DNA from: Pararge aegeria
Lineage: Eukaryota; Arthropoda; Insecta; Lepidoptera; Nymphalidae
Reading direction: 5' to 3'
NCBI RefSeq assembly: GCF_905163445.1
Contig: NC_053197.1
Coordinates: 4,402,001 to 4,466,000, forward strand
Length of the DNA stretch: 64,000 nt
Shown: positions 32,128 to 44,000 of the stretch, in pieces
Position numbering within the stretch: the stretch's first letter is position 1
Layout: every line of letters starts with the position of its first letter
Translations under genes and position numbers: made by a program
Notes under the pieces: model-generated
Told to the model about the DNA's origin: nothing
The model's input: only the letters and a program-made list of their open reading frames with translations
Databases searched by the model: none

Positions 32128-32262
32128 TCTCATCACCATAATGCTTCTTAGCATTAGCAACTGCCATACCCCTAACAGAATAGCACACTACCATCTTAGA
32201 CTGCATCATTACCTGACATCACACACTATCCTGTGGTGATATGATGTCAGGTACGATGATTA
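32128..32262 (+). mobile_element. SINE family H, 3' part, diverged
   Basis: ACCCCTAACAGAATAGCACA, ACCATCTTAGACTGCATCAT and the ACCTGACATCACACACTATC stretch follow the order of the 3' half of the copy at 60604. The final CAAGGGCTAACTT is lost. Confidence 0.5.
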
Positions 32263-32321
32263 AGTACGATTATTAAGATTTTTTTTTTATCTATATGCTC
32301 TTAAGTATTTATGTATATCAT

Positions 32322-32580
32322 ACACCGACTGGCACAGTGGGTAGCGATCCTGCTTTCTGAGTCCACGGCTGTGAGTTCGATTCCCACAACTGAAAAAAGT
32401 TTGTGTGATGAGCATAAGTGTAGTTTAAGTATCTGGGTGTTTATCTGTATAGTATTTATGCATATTATTCACAAAAATATTCATCAGTCATCTTAGTACC
32501 TACCCATAACACAAGCTATGCTTACTTTGGGGCTAGATGGCGATGTGTGTATTGTCGTAGTATATTTATTTATTTATTTA
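32322..32580 (+). mobile_element. SINE family A, full length
   Basis: CACCGACTGGCACAGTGGGT head, box B GAGTTCGATTCCC, full body, GGGGCTAGATGGCGATGTGT, and a (TATT)n tail. Just upstream (32290-32320) GCTCTTAAGTATTTATGTAT resembles the middle of the same SINE, so it may sit in an older copy. Confidence 0.9.
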
Positions 32581-32694
32581 TCATATGATCGGGTATTTAT
32601 TATATTTTTCTTATTTGTGCAATTTTGTTTATGTATTAATATTTAGCTATTTGAATGTAGGTTTATAATAATTTAACACAACCTTTCCGGTCTC

Positions 32695-32845
32695 GCTCAT
32701 GTTGTCCTAATCCCAAGGTTGCCTGGCAGAGATCGCTACTATAATATGGCCGCATTTTGTATTCTACTTCTTTTTTTTATTTCTAATCTTATTGTATTAA
32801 GTTAGGGCTTGATAGTGGTGTATAAATAAAGAGCTAAATAATAAT
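32695..32845 (+). mobile_element. LINE 3' UTR, diverged
   Basis: AAGGTTGCCTGGCAGAGATC, GCTACTATAATATGGCCGCA and GTATAAATAAAGAGCTAAAT, with an AATAAAG polyadenylation-type signal and AATAAT tail. Complement of the family at 14227. Confidence 0.65.
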
Positions 32846-33390
32846 AAGATTGCAGATTACAGTAACGAAATAAACGATAAACAGAAGTCAGTTTGGCATT
32901 TATTGAAATTAACAGCTGTCGCGTTTATCGTTCAAGTTAAATACGTTTTTTTTGTAAAATCTCTTGAGAACGTTTGTTTTTTTGGAATAAAAGTAGCCTA
33001 TGTTACTCTCAGTCTTTTGAACTTACTCTACATCAAAAATCAAGTTGGTTGCGAAGTTAATCAAACAAACATTCTTTCGCATGTATAATATTATTCAATA
33101 TCTCAATATCAGCCGCTTTTTACCCAATATGTAGTCTGTACCAACAAGTCTCAAAAGCGTTATCAGTTACTGTAGTATGTACCAACAAGTCTCAAAAGCG
33201 CCTATCTCGTAAACAACACAAAGTTGGTAATTGCCACATCATCGAGTGCTAACGAACAGAAGATAAACAAGCTCACTGTATCATGTTAGTCAGTTCGAGA
33301 GAGAGAGTTTAGAGATAGTCGTGTAAATATCGAAATCAATTCGAAAATCCTCTTTCCTCTTAGTAATTGTTAATATTTTAGTAATAGACT
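32846..33390. other. Non-coding stretch with a 41-bp duplication
   Basis: GTACCAACAAGTCTCAAAAG occurs at 33138 and 33179, a two-unit tandem repeat with a 41-bp offset. Nothing else recognised. Confidence 0.5.
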
Positions 33391-33605
33391 AGCTTTTTGT
33401 GACAGAGCTCGTCCGGAAATGTAATACGGCTATGCTTTTAACAGCCGCCAAGCAGCACTGAATATCATAAATATATTTAAAAATTGTACCACCTACCAAG
33501 CTTCCATAGTGTTTTCTTCTACGCCTTTGCCTGCCTGGAAGTGATCGCTATATAAATTGTATCTTCTACCTTCACGCTCTATTATATTTGTACATAGGGA
33601 TTGAA
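33391..33605 (+). repeat. Repeat S fragment and LINE 3' trace
   Basis: GCTTTTTGTGACAGAGCTCG matches the region at 2590-2615. At 33520-33605, TTTGCCTGCCTGGAAGTGAT and CGCTATATAAATTGTA resemble the LINE 3' UTR at 32695. Confidence 0.4.
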
Positions 33606-35120
33606 CTATTTTCTTGTGAAATATGAGGCATTATATGATATTATATACACTTGCGTGTCATAATATTCAGTATAACAATAAATAAAATAACAAAACACAA
33701 TTAACCTTAGCATGCTTTCGTATAGGTACTAAACGTAAGTTACGTCTAGGGTTAAAACCATTAAAAGAATTGATGTTGAAAGTTGATAGCACAATTTGGG
33801 TGATTTTCTTGCTTTTAATTATCCAAAATAATTAAATATTTACACTAAAAGCCTTTTAAAATATGTTTTATATTTTCGCTCTCTTCCAACATTTCTATCC
33901 CTGAGTTAGGAAAACCTTTCCTAGTTCTTTGAAAATCTTATGCTTCTAGACTGCAACAAAGTTGCAATAAAGCTGGGCATTATCTCCAAGACTTTACAAG
34001 ACTTAATTTAAATTATGAATGATAACATACTCATTTATTATAACACAAACCTACATAGTCCAATGTTCCCGAAACGCAAAAGGCCATAACAAGTGGAGGA
34101 GCATCGCGAGGGCTGCTATAGCCAAAGAAAATGTATCATCGTCAACCAAGATCACTCAGTCAAGAGTGAACGACTATGGAGGAGGACATACTCATTTATT
34201 TTCACCAGAGAGCAAAATAATAAAAAGAGAGTGAAAAATAACAAATTTTAAATACAATACAAGTTAAGCGAGATGTACAATTTGTTATTTGTTGGAAGTA
34301 GATAAGCAGACCCTTAAAATACCGAGGAAAAGCTAGTACCGACAAGTCGATCTGATCAATAATTGCGGGAGTCCAAGGCGCATAAATTTAGCATAATCGA
34401 ATGAAATTGCTACCAACCGAGCTCTTTGGAAACAGTTTTAGTATTCGTTCTACGTTAAGAATAGGTAAAAGGAACGTGGCTGGGATCATGTATCCAGAAA
34501 CATTATTATCATATAACGAAGAACGACTTCAGTTTATGATATAAAAAATGTGTAACATCGTACTTAATAGTAGGTAAAACAGTATGTAAAGGTGTAACTG
34601 AATTTATCAGGGAACGATCTGTCAAAAACAATAATTTAAACGGTAGGCAAGTTTTCTTCAAGTATTTTTACTAACTGCAGAATCTGCATACACCTGAACC
34701 GGAAAACAAAGAACTAACATAACCCCTTTAACCTACGGCCCTTTAGGGAGACATTAAAAGAGCCAAGTTGTGTCGCAGATGTCAAGTGACAAACAAAATG
34801 GAAAGAACTAAAAGTGCTCTCAAGTTTTGGGGTTGAGAAATGGGGACTCCATGTCTCCGAATAACACTGACATTAATCTTCTGTGGCAATGGGTAGAAGG
34901 AATTTGTATCTTTACTTACCTATATAAATAAATTTATATAAGTGTCGACACCGAATCCAACTCTGATGTGCGTTCGGAAAAAACCGTGACATCTTTTATT
35001 CAAATTACCTCAGCTCCTGAAGACCAAAGTGTAGTAACTGCTAAGTGAATAATATGTAAACAACCAGTTGCATGTGCTGAGGGGATTTAAAATTAGTAAC
35101 TTCACGTTAACCCGAATCAG
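33606..35120. other. Non-coding stretch
   Basis: A 71-codon frame at 34019-34234 was examined and dismissed. Nothing else recognised. Confidence 0.45.
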
Positions 35121-35160
<40 letters not shown>

Positions 35161-35526
35161 GAAAGTGTGTGGGTATGATCCGTATAGGCTCCGAAACGGC
35201 TGGACCGATTTCAATGAAACTTTCAGGGAATCTCCGGATTGACCTGGCAAGTAATCCTGCAATGTTTGGTGACGTTCAGAGCACTCCTATTTTTGAACTG
35301 TCAAATACAGCTTTTATTTACTATGATGATATTCTATTGTTGGGTGTAAATGGGTGTAGATAATGATCATCACCCGCTCGAGAAGAGAATAGAAGATAAT
35401 GAATACGGAGAGAAATAAATGATTTAATATATTATGAGACTTAAATTAAAAATTTAATGATGTAAGTTTATTTTTTAAATAAAATAAAGCAAAATCTAGC
35501 CCGGCGAAGCGGGCTGGGTACGCTAG
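35121..35526 (+). mobile_element. Helitron-like element with terminal hairpin
   Basis: After a (TA)n tract at 35122-35155 comes GAAAGTGTGTGGGTATGATC, GAAACGGCTGGACCGATTTC and AATGAAACTTTCAGGGAATC. The 3' end has the hairpin AGCCCGGCGAAGCGGGCT followed by GGGTACG and CTAG (35523-35526) then T. A GC hairpin just before CTRR is the Helitron 3' signature. The 5' end is obscured by the TA tract. A 64-codon frame inside is not a gene. Confidence 0.7.
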
Positions 35527-35598
35527 TATTCAATAAAATGATAATAATGTATTGAGAATAGAAACACTTGGTAAGAGTACAGTAGTATTAACAGAAAC

Positions 35599-35880
35599 GG
35601 TGATAGCCCAGTGGTTCGGCACAGTTCGAATCCCAGCACGCACCTCTAACTTTTCCAAGTTATGCGAGTGTTAACCAACAAACACATCACATGCTTCAAC
35701 TGTGATGGAAAACGTCATGAAGAACCTTACGTGCGTGGGAGTTTTCCATAATGTTCTCAAAGGTGTGTGGAGACCAAAAATCCGCACGTGGCCAACGTGG
35801 TGGACTAAGGCCTCAACCTCTTCTCACTATAGGTAGAGACCCGTGACCAGTAGTGGGCTGGTAATGTGTTCATATGACGC
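35599..35880 (+). mobile_element. SINE family B, near full length
   Basis: Head GGTGATAGCCCAGTGGTTCG; the segment between box A and box B is shortened to GCACA; box B AGTTCGAATCCCAGCACGC; then ACCTCTAACTTTTCCAAGTT, the ATGGAAAACGTCATGAAG region, TGTTCTCAAAGGTGTGTGGA, AACGTGGTGGACTAAGGCCT and TAGTGGGCTGGTAATG. Confidence 0.9.
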
Positions 35881-35990
35881 TACGGGGCATGGGGTGGTAC
35901 AGCGAAGACATTCAGATTTAGAATTGATAGGTACCTTCAGATAAATTCTAATAGACAAAGCCAATACCTAACATTTTAGTGCCTGTCGTT

Positions 35991-36307
35991 ATCATCATCA
36001 TATTAACCCATTTCCTGCCCAGACACACCCGCACGGGTCTCCTCCCACAATGCGATGAGGTTAAGGTCGCAGTCCACCTTTGAGAATTTTATGTAGAACT
36101 CTCAGGTATGTAGGTTTCCTCGCGATGGTTTTCTTCACCGTTGGAGCAAGTGATATTTTAATTAAATAAAACGTGCGTTTTAAGTAATTCAATTATCACT
36201 TGTACCATCTTCGTATCTTAGAGAAGTTAGAGATACGTGCTGGGATTCGAACTCGGCCCCCCGAAAGTGAAGTCGGGCTCCTACCCACTGGGCTATCATT
36301 TATCACC
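35991..36307 (-). mobile_element. SINE family B, full length
   Basis: Minus strand head GATAGCCCAGTGGGTAGGAG, then CCCGACTTCACTTTCGGGGG, box B GAGTTCGAATCCCAGCACG, body with GGTGAAGAAAACCATCGCGA, and the 3' end GGGTTAATATGATGATGATA. This is the most complete copy and lies 110 bp from an opposite-strand copy, so the pair forms an inverted repeat. Confidence 0.9.
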
Positions 36308-36947
36308 GCTTATTATTAGTGCCTGTACTCGCAACTAAACCCAAAATTACATAAAGGATAACCAAAAATGCTAAGAACTTTACCATCGAGGCAGTTAACA
36401 AAGTAATAAATTCAGTTATTTACCTCACGTCCACGAGAAATGCGAACAATTACATTATTGTATTACTAACAATGTAAAATTATACAGCCACAACAATATA
36501 TAAATGCCACATACGTGTATTATATTGCTTAATGTGTATATCACCATCACGTCACAATACTAATAAAGGCTAAAGTTTATCCCATTGTAACGACCAAACA
36601 AAAACAATAGCGGCCGAGGGCACAAGCAAATTTCAACAATTGTATCCAGACCGAAACAAAGAAAGGCGTTAGAATATGTACACTTGCTTGATTTATTACA
36701 CTTGGAAGGAAGAAACGGGAATTAAACACAATTGCGAGGAGATAAATGAAGGGGGATACAACGAGTTTCATGCAAAGCCAGCCTCAGCGAAGATTTATTT
36801 TTGACCCGGAGTTAATCTCTTTTAATCCGTATCGCTCACTGGGAATGTTTAATCAAGTAGTTTGGGGCGGCCGCAGAAAAGGAAAACTAACGAACTGAAA
36901 TGCTTGGTTTTCTTACCGCCTTATCTGATCTGATAAGATGTACTGTT
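36308..36947. other. Non-coding stretch
   Basis: Nothing recognised; a short less AT-rich patch at 36780-36900 has no identity. Confidence 0.4.
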
Positions 36948-37100
36948 TGTAATAATCATAACAGTCCACTGCTGGACTGGCCTCTCCCGGGTTTAAGGGG
37001 TGGGGGGTGGCAATTGGCTGGGTCACCATCCAGCACCTTAGGACCCCATCGTCCATCATCCTCCATGCTATGCCGTAACTCCTTCAGCTATGTCATTTCT
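36948..37100 (-). repeat. LINE remnant, 3' end type
   Basis: AATCATAACAGTCCACTGCT, GACTGGCCTCTCCCGGGTTT and CACCATCCAGCACCTTAGGA resemble a widespread lepidopteran retrotransposon 3' region in complement. The GGGGTGGGGGGTGG stretch is a local low-complexity change. Confidence 0.45.
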
Positions 37101-37520
37101 TTATAGTCACGTAGAGCTTGCGGAAAAATTGTAAAAGTTATATATAAATATATACAATAAGTTATATTGTACCCATTTTCAGATCTTCGGTTGAGATTTT
37201 TTAGGTTTTTTTTTTTCATTCATTTTTATTTGCCTGTCTGTCTGTCTGTATCTTAACCGCAATACATTTTTTAAGAGGGTTCATAAATTTTCTGTGATAT
37301 TTGAAGGGGGGTCGACGTCTTTGTAAATACATAATACACAAAATAATGTATAATTACATAATTTTAACAAATATAATTCCAACTGACAAACAAACAGAAT
37401 TTCATTTAGAATTCTGATGAGGAAATTAAATTCTGTACTGTTTTGGTCCGACCCGGTAATCAAGTCCAAAAGAGAAGACGGGAAGCTCAAACATCCAACC
37501 CTTTAACCAACGAGGTATAT
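37101..37520. other. Non-coding spacer left of the satellite block
   Basis: A (CTGT)n patch lies at 37236-37253. Nothing else recognised. Confidence 0.45.
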
Positions 37521-38036
37521 GATACGGGAACTAGCAACGTTTGAAAAGTAAGAATTTTAGGTCAGCTGATTTTGTGATATGTCGTCCTTCTTGCACTTTC
37601 GGTTAGAGTCTAGGCTATCTGGCTGGCGGTAGCGGTTGCGTTTATTAGTGCGCATCCTACCTGTCCAGGTAATAATTATGGATTTTAAAAACATTTTAGA
37701 AGGCGTAATTTTAATTTTTTTGTTTTTAAATAAGACTACCTGACATACTTTCTTTATTGCCAGACATTTTTGACAATGCCTAACTATGTGCCATACGCAA
37801 TTATTTTTTTTTTCATAAAAATTTCAAACTATTTTATAATGTCTGTAATTTTAATATTATGTTATTTAAAGATAAGAAAAACTCAAAATAAAGTTGCAAG
37901 ACATTCTCATCTGATTTTTAAAACTGGACGCAACCGCTACCGCCAGCCAGATAGCCCAGACTCTAACCGAAAGTGCGACATATCACAAAATCAGCTGACC
38001 TAAAATTCTTTCTCGAAAACGTTGCAAGCTCCTATA
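37521..38036. mobile_element. Inverted-terminal-repeat element, left copy
   Basis: Left terminal repeat 37521-37645 (GATACGGGAACTAGCAACGT ... GGCTGGCGGTAGCGGTTGCG) is complementary to 37927-38036 (CGCAACCGCTACCGCCAGCC ... AACGTTGCAAGCTCCTATAC) over about 105 bp. The left arm has an extra TCCTTCTT. The roughly 280-bp interior is AT-rich with no transposase. This is the structure of a non-autonomous DNA transposon or foldback element. The satellite array starts immediately after its right end. A 99-codon frame across this junction is chance. Confidence 0.8.
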
Positions 38037-41000
38037 CTATAAACACAAGCTCGAAACTCAAACTCCCAAATTTTCTGCCAAGTATCCAATCAAAAGAGCT
38101 GAGTAGGCACGTCTCTACTCTTCTACTGCGAGCATTTAGTTTCAAAATCAGCAGCGCAAAAGATAAATGGTTCATATTATTTCAAATCAGTTTAAGAATA
38201 AGGCGTTCTTCTATCAGAGCAATCTCTTCCTATTTCTGCACTCCTGGTATAATGATTCGCAAAACCTTATAAAAAGGCATTTCTGCGTTTGTTCAAGGGG
38301 GGACCCTTGCTAAAATAAAAAAGCTGTGGCTAACAGGGGTTATTGTATCGGCAAGCAGAAGAGGGCTGCTTTCAGTAAGACTGCACGATTTCAAGCCAGC
38401 CTGCAGACATTTTTATAAACACAAACTCGAAACTCAAACTCCCAAATTTTCTGCCAAGTATCCTATCAAAAGAGCTGAGTATGCATGTCTCTACTCTTCT
38501 ACTGCGAGTATTTAGTTTCAAAATGAGCAGCGCAAAAGATAAATTGTTCATATTAATCCAAATCAGTTTAAGAATGAGGCGTTCTTCTATCAGAGCAATC
38601 TCTTCCTATTTCTGCAATCCTGGTATAACGATTCGCAAAACCTTATAAAAATGGCATTTCTGCGTTTGTTCAAGGGGGGACCCTTGCTAAAATAAAAAAG
38701 CGGTAGCTAACAGGGGTTATTGTATCGGCAAGCAGAAGAGGGCTGCTTTCAGTAAGACTGCACGATTTCGAGTTAGCCCGCAAACATTTTTATAAACACG
38801 AACTCGAATCTCAAACTCCCAAATTTTCTGCCAAGTATCCTATCAAAAGAGCTGAGTAGGCATGTCTCTACTCTTCTACTGCGAGTATTTAGTTTCAAAA
38901 TGAGCAGCGCAAAAGATAAATTGTTCATATTAATCCAAATCAGTTTAAGAATGAGGCGTTCTTCTATCAGAGCAATCTCTTCCTATTTCTGCACTCCTGG
39001 TATAATGATTCGCAAAACCTTATAAAAAGGCATTTCTGCGTTTGTTCAAGGGGGGACCCTTGCTAAAATAAAAAAGCTGTGGCTAACAGGGGTTATTGTA
39101 TCGGCAAGCAGAAGAGGGCTGCTTTCAGTAAGACTGCACGATTTCGAGTTAGCCCGCAAACATTTTTATAAACACGAACTCGAATCTCAAACTCCCAAAT
39201 TTTCTGCCAAGTATCCTATCAAAAGAGCTGAGTAGGCATGTCTCTACTCTTCTACTGCGAGTATTTAGTTTCAAAATCAGCAGCGCAAAAGATAAATGGT
39301 TCATATTATTTCAAATCAGTTTAAGAATAAGGCGTTCTTCTATCAGAGCAATCTCTTCCTATTTCTGCACTCCTGGTATAATGATTCGCAAAACCTTATA
39401 AAAAGGCATTTCTGCGTTTGTTCAAGGGGGGACCCTTGCTAAAATAAAAAAGCTGTGGCTAACAGGGGTTATTGTATCGGCAAGCAGAAGAGGGCTGCTT
39501 TCAGTAAGACTGCACGATTTCAAGCCAGCCTGCAGACATTTTTATAAACACAAACTCGAAACTCAAACTCCCAAATTTTCTGCCAAGTATCCTATCAAAA
39601 GAGCTGAGTAGGCATGTTTTTACTCTTCTACTGCGAGTATTTAGTTTCAAAATAAGCAGCGCAAAAGATAAATTGTTCATATTATTCCAAATCAGTTTAA
39701 GAATAAGGCGTTCTTCTATCAGAGCAATCTCTTCCTATTTCTGCACTCCTGGTATAACGATTCGCAAAACCTTATAAAAATTCATTTCTGCGTTTGTTCA
39801 AGGGGGGACCCTTGCTAAAATAAAAAAGCTGTGGCTAACAGAGGTTATTGTATCGGCAAGCAGAAGAGGGCTGCTTTCAGTACGACTGCACGATTTCAAG
39901 CCAGCCTGCAGACAGTTTTATAAACACAAACTCCCAAATTTTCTGCCAAGTATCCTATCAAAAGAGCTGAGTAGAAATGTCTCTACTCTTCTACTGCGAG
40001 TATTTAGTTTCAAAATCAGCAGCGCAAAAGATAAATTGTTCATATTAATCCAAATCAGTTTAAGAATGAGGCGTTCTTCTATCAGAGCAATCTCTTCCTA
40101 TTTCTGCACTCCTGGTATAACGATTCGCAAAACCTTATAAAAATTCATTTCTGCGTTTGTTCAAGGGGGGACCCTTGCTAAAATAAAAAAGCTGTAGCTA
40201 ACAGGGGTTATTGCTTTTAGTAAGACTGCACGATTTCGAGTTAGCCCGCATACATTTTTATAAACACAAACTCGAATCTCAAACTCCCAAATTTTCTGCC
40301 AAGTATCCTATCAAAAGAGCTGAGTAGGCATGTCTCTACTCTTCTACTGCGAGTATTTAGTTTCAAAATCAGCAGCGCAAAAGATAAATTGTTCATATTA
40401 TTCCAAATCAGTTTAAGAAAAAGGCGTTCTTCTATCAGAGCAATCTCTTCCTATTTCTGCACTCCTGGTATAACGATTCGCAAAACCTTATAAAAATGGC
40501 ATTTCTGCGTTTGTTCCAGGGGGACCCTTGCTAAAATAAAAAAGCGGTAGCAAACAGGGGTTATTGTATCGGCAAGCAGAAGGGGGCTGCTTTCAGTAAG
40601 ACTGCACGATTTCGAGTTAGCCCGCATACATTTTTATAAACACAAACTCGAAACTCAAACTCCCAAATTTTCTGCCAAGTATCATATCAAAAGAGCTGAG
40701 TAGGCATGTCTCTACTCTTCTACTGCGAGTATTTAGTTTCAAAATCAGCAGCGCAAAAGATAAATTGTTCATATTATTCCAAATCAGTTTAAGAATGAGG
40801 CGTTCTTCTATCAGAGCAATCTCTTCCTATTTCAGCACTCCTGGTATAACGATTCGCAAAACCTTATAAAAATGGCATTTCTGCGTTCGTTCAAGGGGGG
40901 ACCCTTGCTAAAATAAAAAAGCTGTAGCTAACAGGGGTTATTGTATCGGCAAGCAGAAGAGGGCTGCTTTCAGTAAGACTGCACGATTTCTAGTTAGCCC

Positions 41001-44000
41001 GAATACATTTTTATAAACACAAACTCGAATCTTAAACTCCCAAATTTTCTGCTAAGTATACTATCAAAAGAGCTGAGTAGGCATGTCTCTACTCTTCTAC
41101 TGCGAGTATTTAGTTTCAAAATCAGCAGCGCAAAAGATAAATTGTTCATATTATTCCAAATCAGTTTAAGAATAAGGCGTTCTTCTATCAGAGCAATCTC
41201 TTCCTATTTCTGCACTCCTGGTATAACGATTCGCAAAACCTTATAAAAATGGCATTTCTGCGTTTGTTCCAGGGGGGACCCTTGCTAAAATAAAAAAGCG
41301 GTAGCTAACAGGGGTTATTGTATCGGCAAGCAGAAGGGGGCTGCTTTCAGTAAGACTGCACGATTTCGAGTTAGCCCGCATACATTTTTATAAACACAAA
41401 CTCAAAACTCAAACTCCCAAATTTTCTGGTAAGTATCCTATCAAAAGAGCTGAGTAGGCATGTCTCTACTCTTCTACTGCGAGTATTTAGTTTCAAAATC
41501 AGCAGCGATAAGATAAACTGTTCATATTATTCCAAATCAGTTTAAGAATGAGGCGTTCTTCTATCAGAGCAATCTCTTCCTTTTTCTGCACTCCTGGTAT
41601 AACGATTCGCAAAACCTTATAAAAATGGCATTTCTGCGTTTGTTCAAGGGGGGACCCTTGCTTAAATAAAAAAGCGGTAGCTAACAGGGGTTATTGTATC
41701 GGCAAGCAGAAGAGGGCTGCTTTCAGTAAGACTGCACAATTTCGAGTTAGCCCGCATACATTTTTATAAACACAAACTCGAATCTCAAACTCCCAAATTT
41801 TCTGCCAAGTATCATATCAAAAGAGCTGAGTAGGCATGTCTCTACTCTTCTACTGCGAGTATTTAGTTTCAAAATCAGCAGCGCAAAAGATAAATTGTTC
41901 ATATTATTCCAAATCAGTTTAAGAATGAGGCGTTCTTCTATCAGAGCAATCTCTTCCTATTTCTGCACTCCTTGTATAACGATTCGCAAAACCTTATAAA
42001 AATGGCATTTCTGCGTTTGTTCAAGGGGGGACCCTTGCTTAAATAAAAAAGCTGTAGCTAACAGGGGTTATTGTATCGGCTAGCAGAAGAGGGCTGCTTT
42101 CAGTAAGACTGCACGATTTCGAGTTAGCCCACATACATTTTTATAAACACAAACTCAAAACTCAAACTCCCAAATTTTCTGATAAGTATCCTATCAAAAG
42201 AGCTAAGTAGGCATGTCTCAACTCTTCTACTGCGAGTATTTAGTTTCAAAATCAGCAGCGATAAGATAAACTGTTCATATTATTCCAAATCAGTTTAAGA
42301 ATGAGGCGTTCTTCTATCAGAGCAATCTCTTCCTATTTCTGCACTCCTTGTATAACGATTCGCAAAACCTTATAAAAATGGCATTTCTGCGTTTGTTCAA
42401 GGGGGGACCCTTGCTAAAATAAAAAAGCTGTAGCTTACAGGGGTTATTGTATCGGCTAGCAGAAGAGGGCTGCTTTCAGTAAGACTGCACGATTTCGAGT
42501 TAGCCCGAATACATTTTTATAAACACAAACTCGAAACTCAAACTCCCAAATTTTCTGCCAAGTATCCTATCAAAAGAGCTTAGTAGGCATGTCTCTACTC
42601 TTCTACTGGGAGTATTTAGTTTCAAAATCAGCAGCGCAAAAGATAAATTGTTCATATTAATCCAAATCAGTTTAAGAATGAGGCGTTCTTCTATCAGAGC
42701 AATCTCTTCCTATTTCTGCACTCCTGGTATAACGATTCGCAAAACCTTATAAAAAGGCATTTCTGCGTTTGTTCAAGGGGGGACTCTTGCTAAAATAAAA
42801 AAGCTGTGGCTAACAGGGGTTATTGCTTTCAGTAAGACTGCACGATTTCGAGTTAGCCCGCATACATTTTTATAAACACAAACTCGAATCTCAAACTCCC
42901 AAATTTTCTGCCAAGTATCCTATCAAAAGAGCTGAGTAGGCATGTCTCTACTCTTCTACTGCGAGTATTTAGTTTCAAAATCAGCAGCGCAAAAGATAAA
43001 TTGTTCATATTAATCCAAATCAGTTTAAGAATGAGGCGTTCTTCTATCAGAGCAATCTCTTCCTATTTCTGCACTCCTGGTATAACGATTCGCAAAACCT
43101 TATAAAAATGGCATTTCTGCGTTTGTTCAAGGGGCGACCCTTGCTAAAATAAAAAAGCTGTAGCTAACAGGGGTTATTGCTTTCAGTAAGACTGCACGAT
43201 TTCGAGTTAGCCCGCATACATTTTTATAAACACAAACTCGAATCTCAAACTCCCAAATTTTCTGCCAAGTATCCTATCAAAAGAGCTAAGTAGGCATGTC
43301 TCTACTCTTCTACTGCGAGTATTTAGTTTCAAAATCAGCAGCGATAAGATAAACTGTTCATATTATTCCAAATCAGTTTAAGAATGAGGCGTTCTTCTAT
43401 CAGAGCAATCTCTTCCTATTTCTGCACTCCTTGTATAACGATTCGCAAAACCTTATAAAAATGGCATTTCTGCGTTTGTTCAAGGGGGGACCCTTGCTAA
43501 AATAAAAAAGCTGTAGCTTACAGGGGTTATTGTATCGGCTAGCAGAAGAGGGCTGCTTTCAGTAAGACTGCACGATTTCGAGTTAGCCCGAATACATTTT
43601 TATAAACACAAACTCGAAACTCAAACTCCCAAATTTACTGCCAAGTATCCTATCAAAAGAGCTGAGAAGCCATGTCTCTACTCTTCTACTGCGAGTATTT
43701 AGTTTCAAAATCAGCAGCGCAAAAGATAAATTGTTCATATTAATCCAAATCAGTTTAAGAATGAGGCGTTCTTCTATCAGAGCAATCTCTTCCTATTTCT
43801 GCACTCCTGGTATAACGATTCGCAAAACCTTATAAAAATGGCATTTCTGCGTTTGTTCAAGGGGGGAACCCTTGCTTAAATAAAAAAGCTGTAGCTATCA
43901 GGGGTTATTGTATCGGCAAGCAGAAGAGGGCTGCTTTCAGTAAGACTGCACGATTTCGAGTTAGCCCGCATACATTTTTATAGACACAAACTCGAAACTC

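Noticed and set aside
34019..34234. Frame with GHNKW, recalling the start of YebC/TACO1-type proteins
   Set aside because: Only these few residues fit. The sequence after them does not follow the family, and there is no splice or start support.
36868..36875. GCGGCCGC site as a cloning-vector trace
   Set aside because: The surrounding sequence is AT-rich genomic texture with no vector features. A single site can occur by chance.
37973..38272. 99-codon + frame at the start of the satellite
   Set aside because: Spans the junction of the inverted-repeat element and the first monomer. The frame is not kept in later monomers because the period is not a multiple of three.
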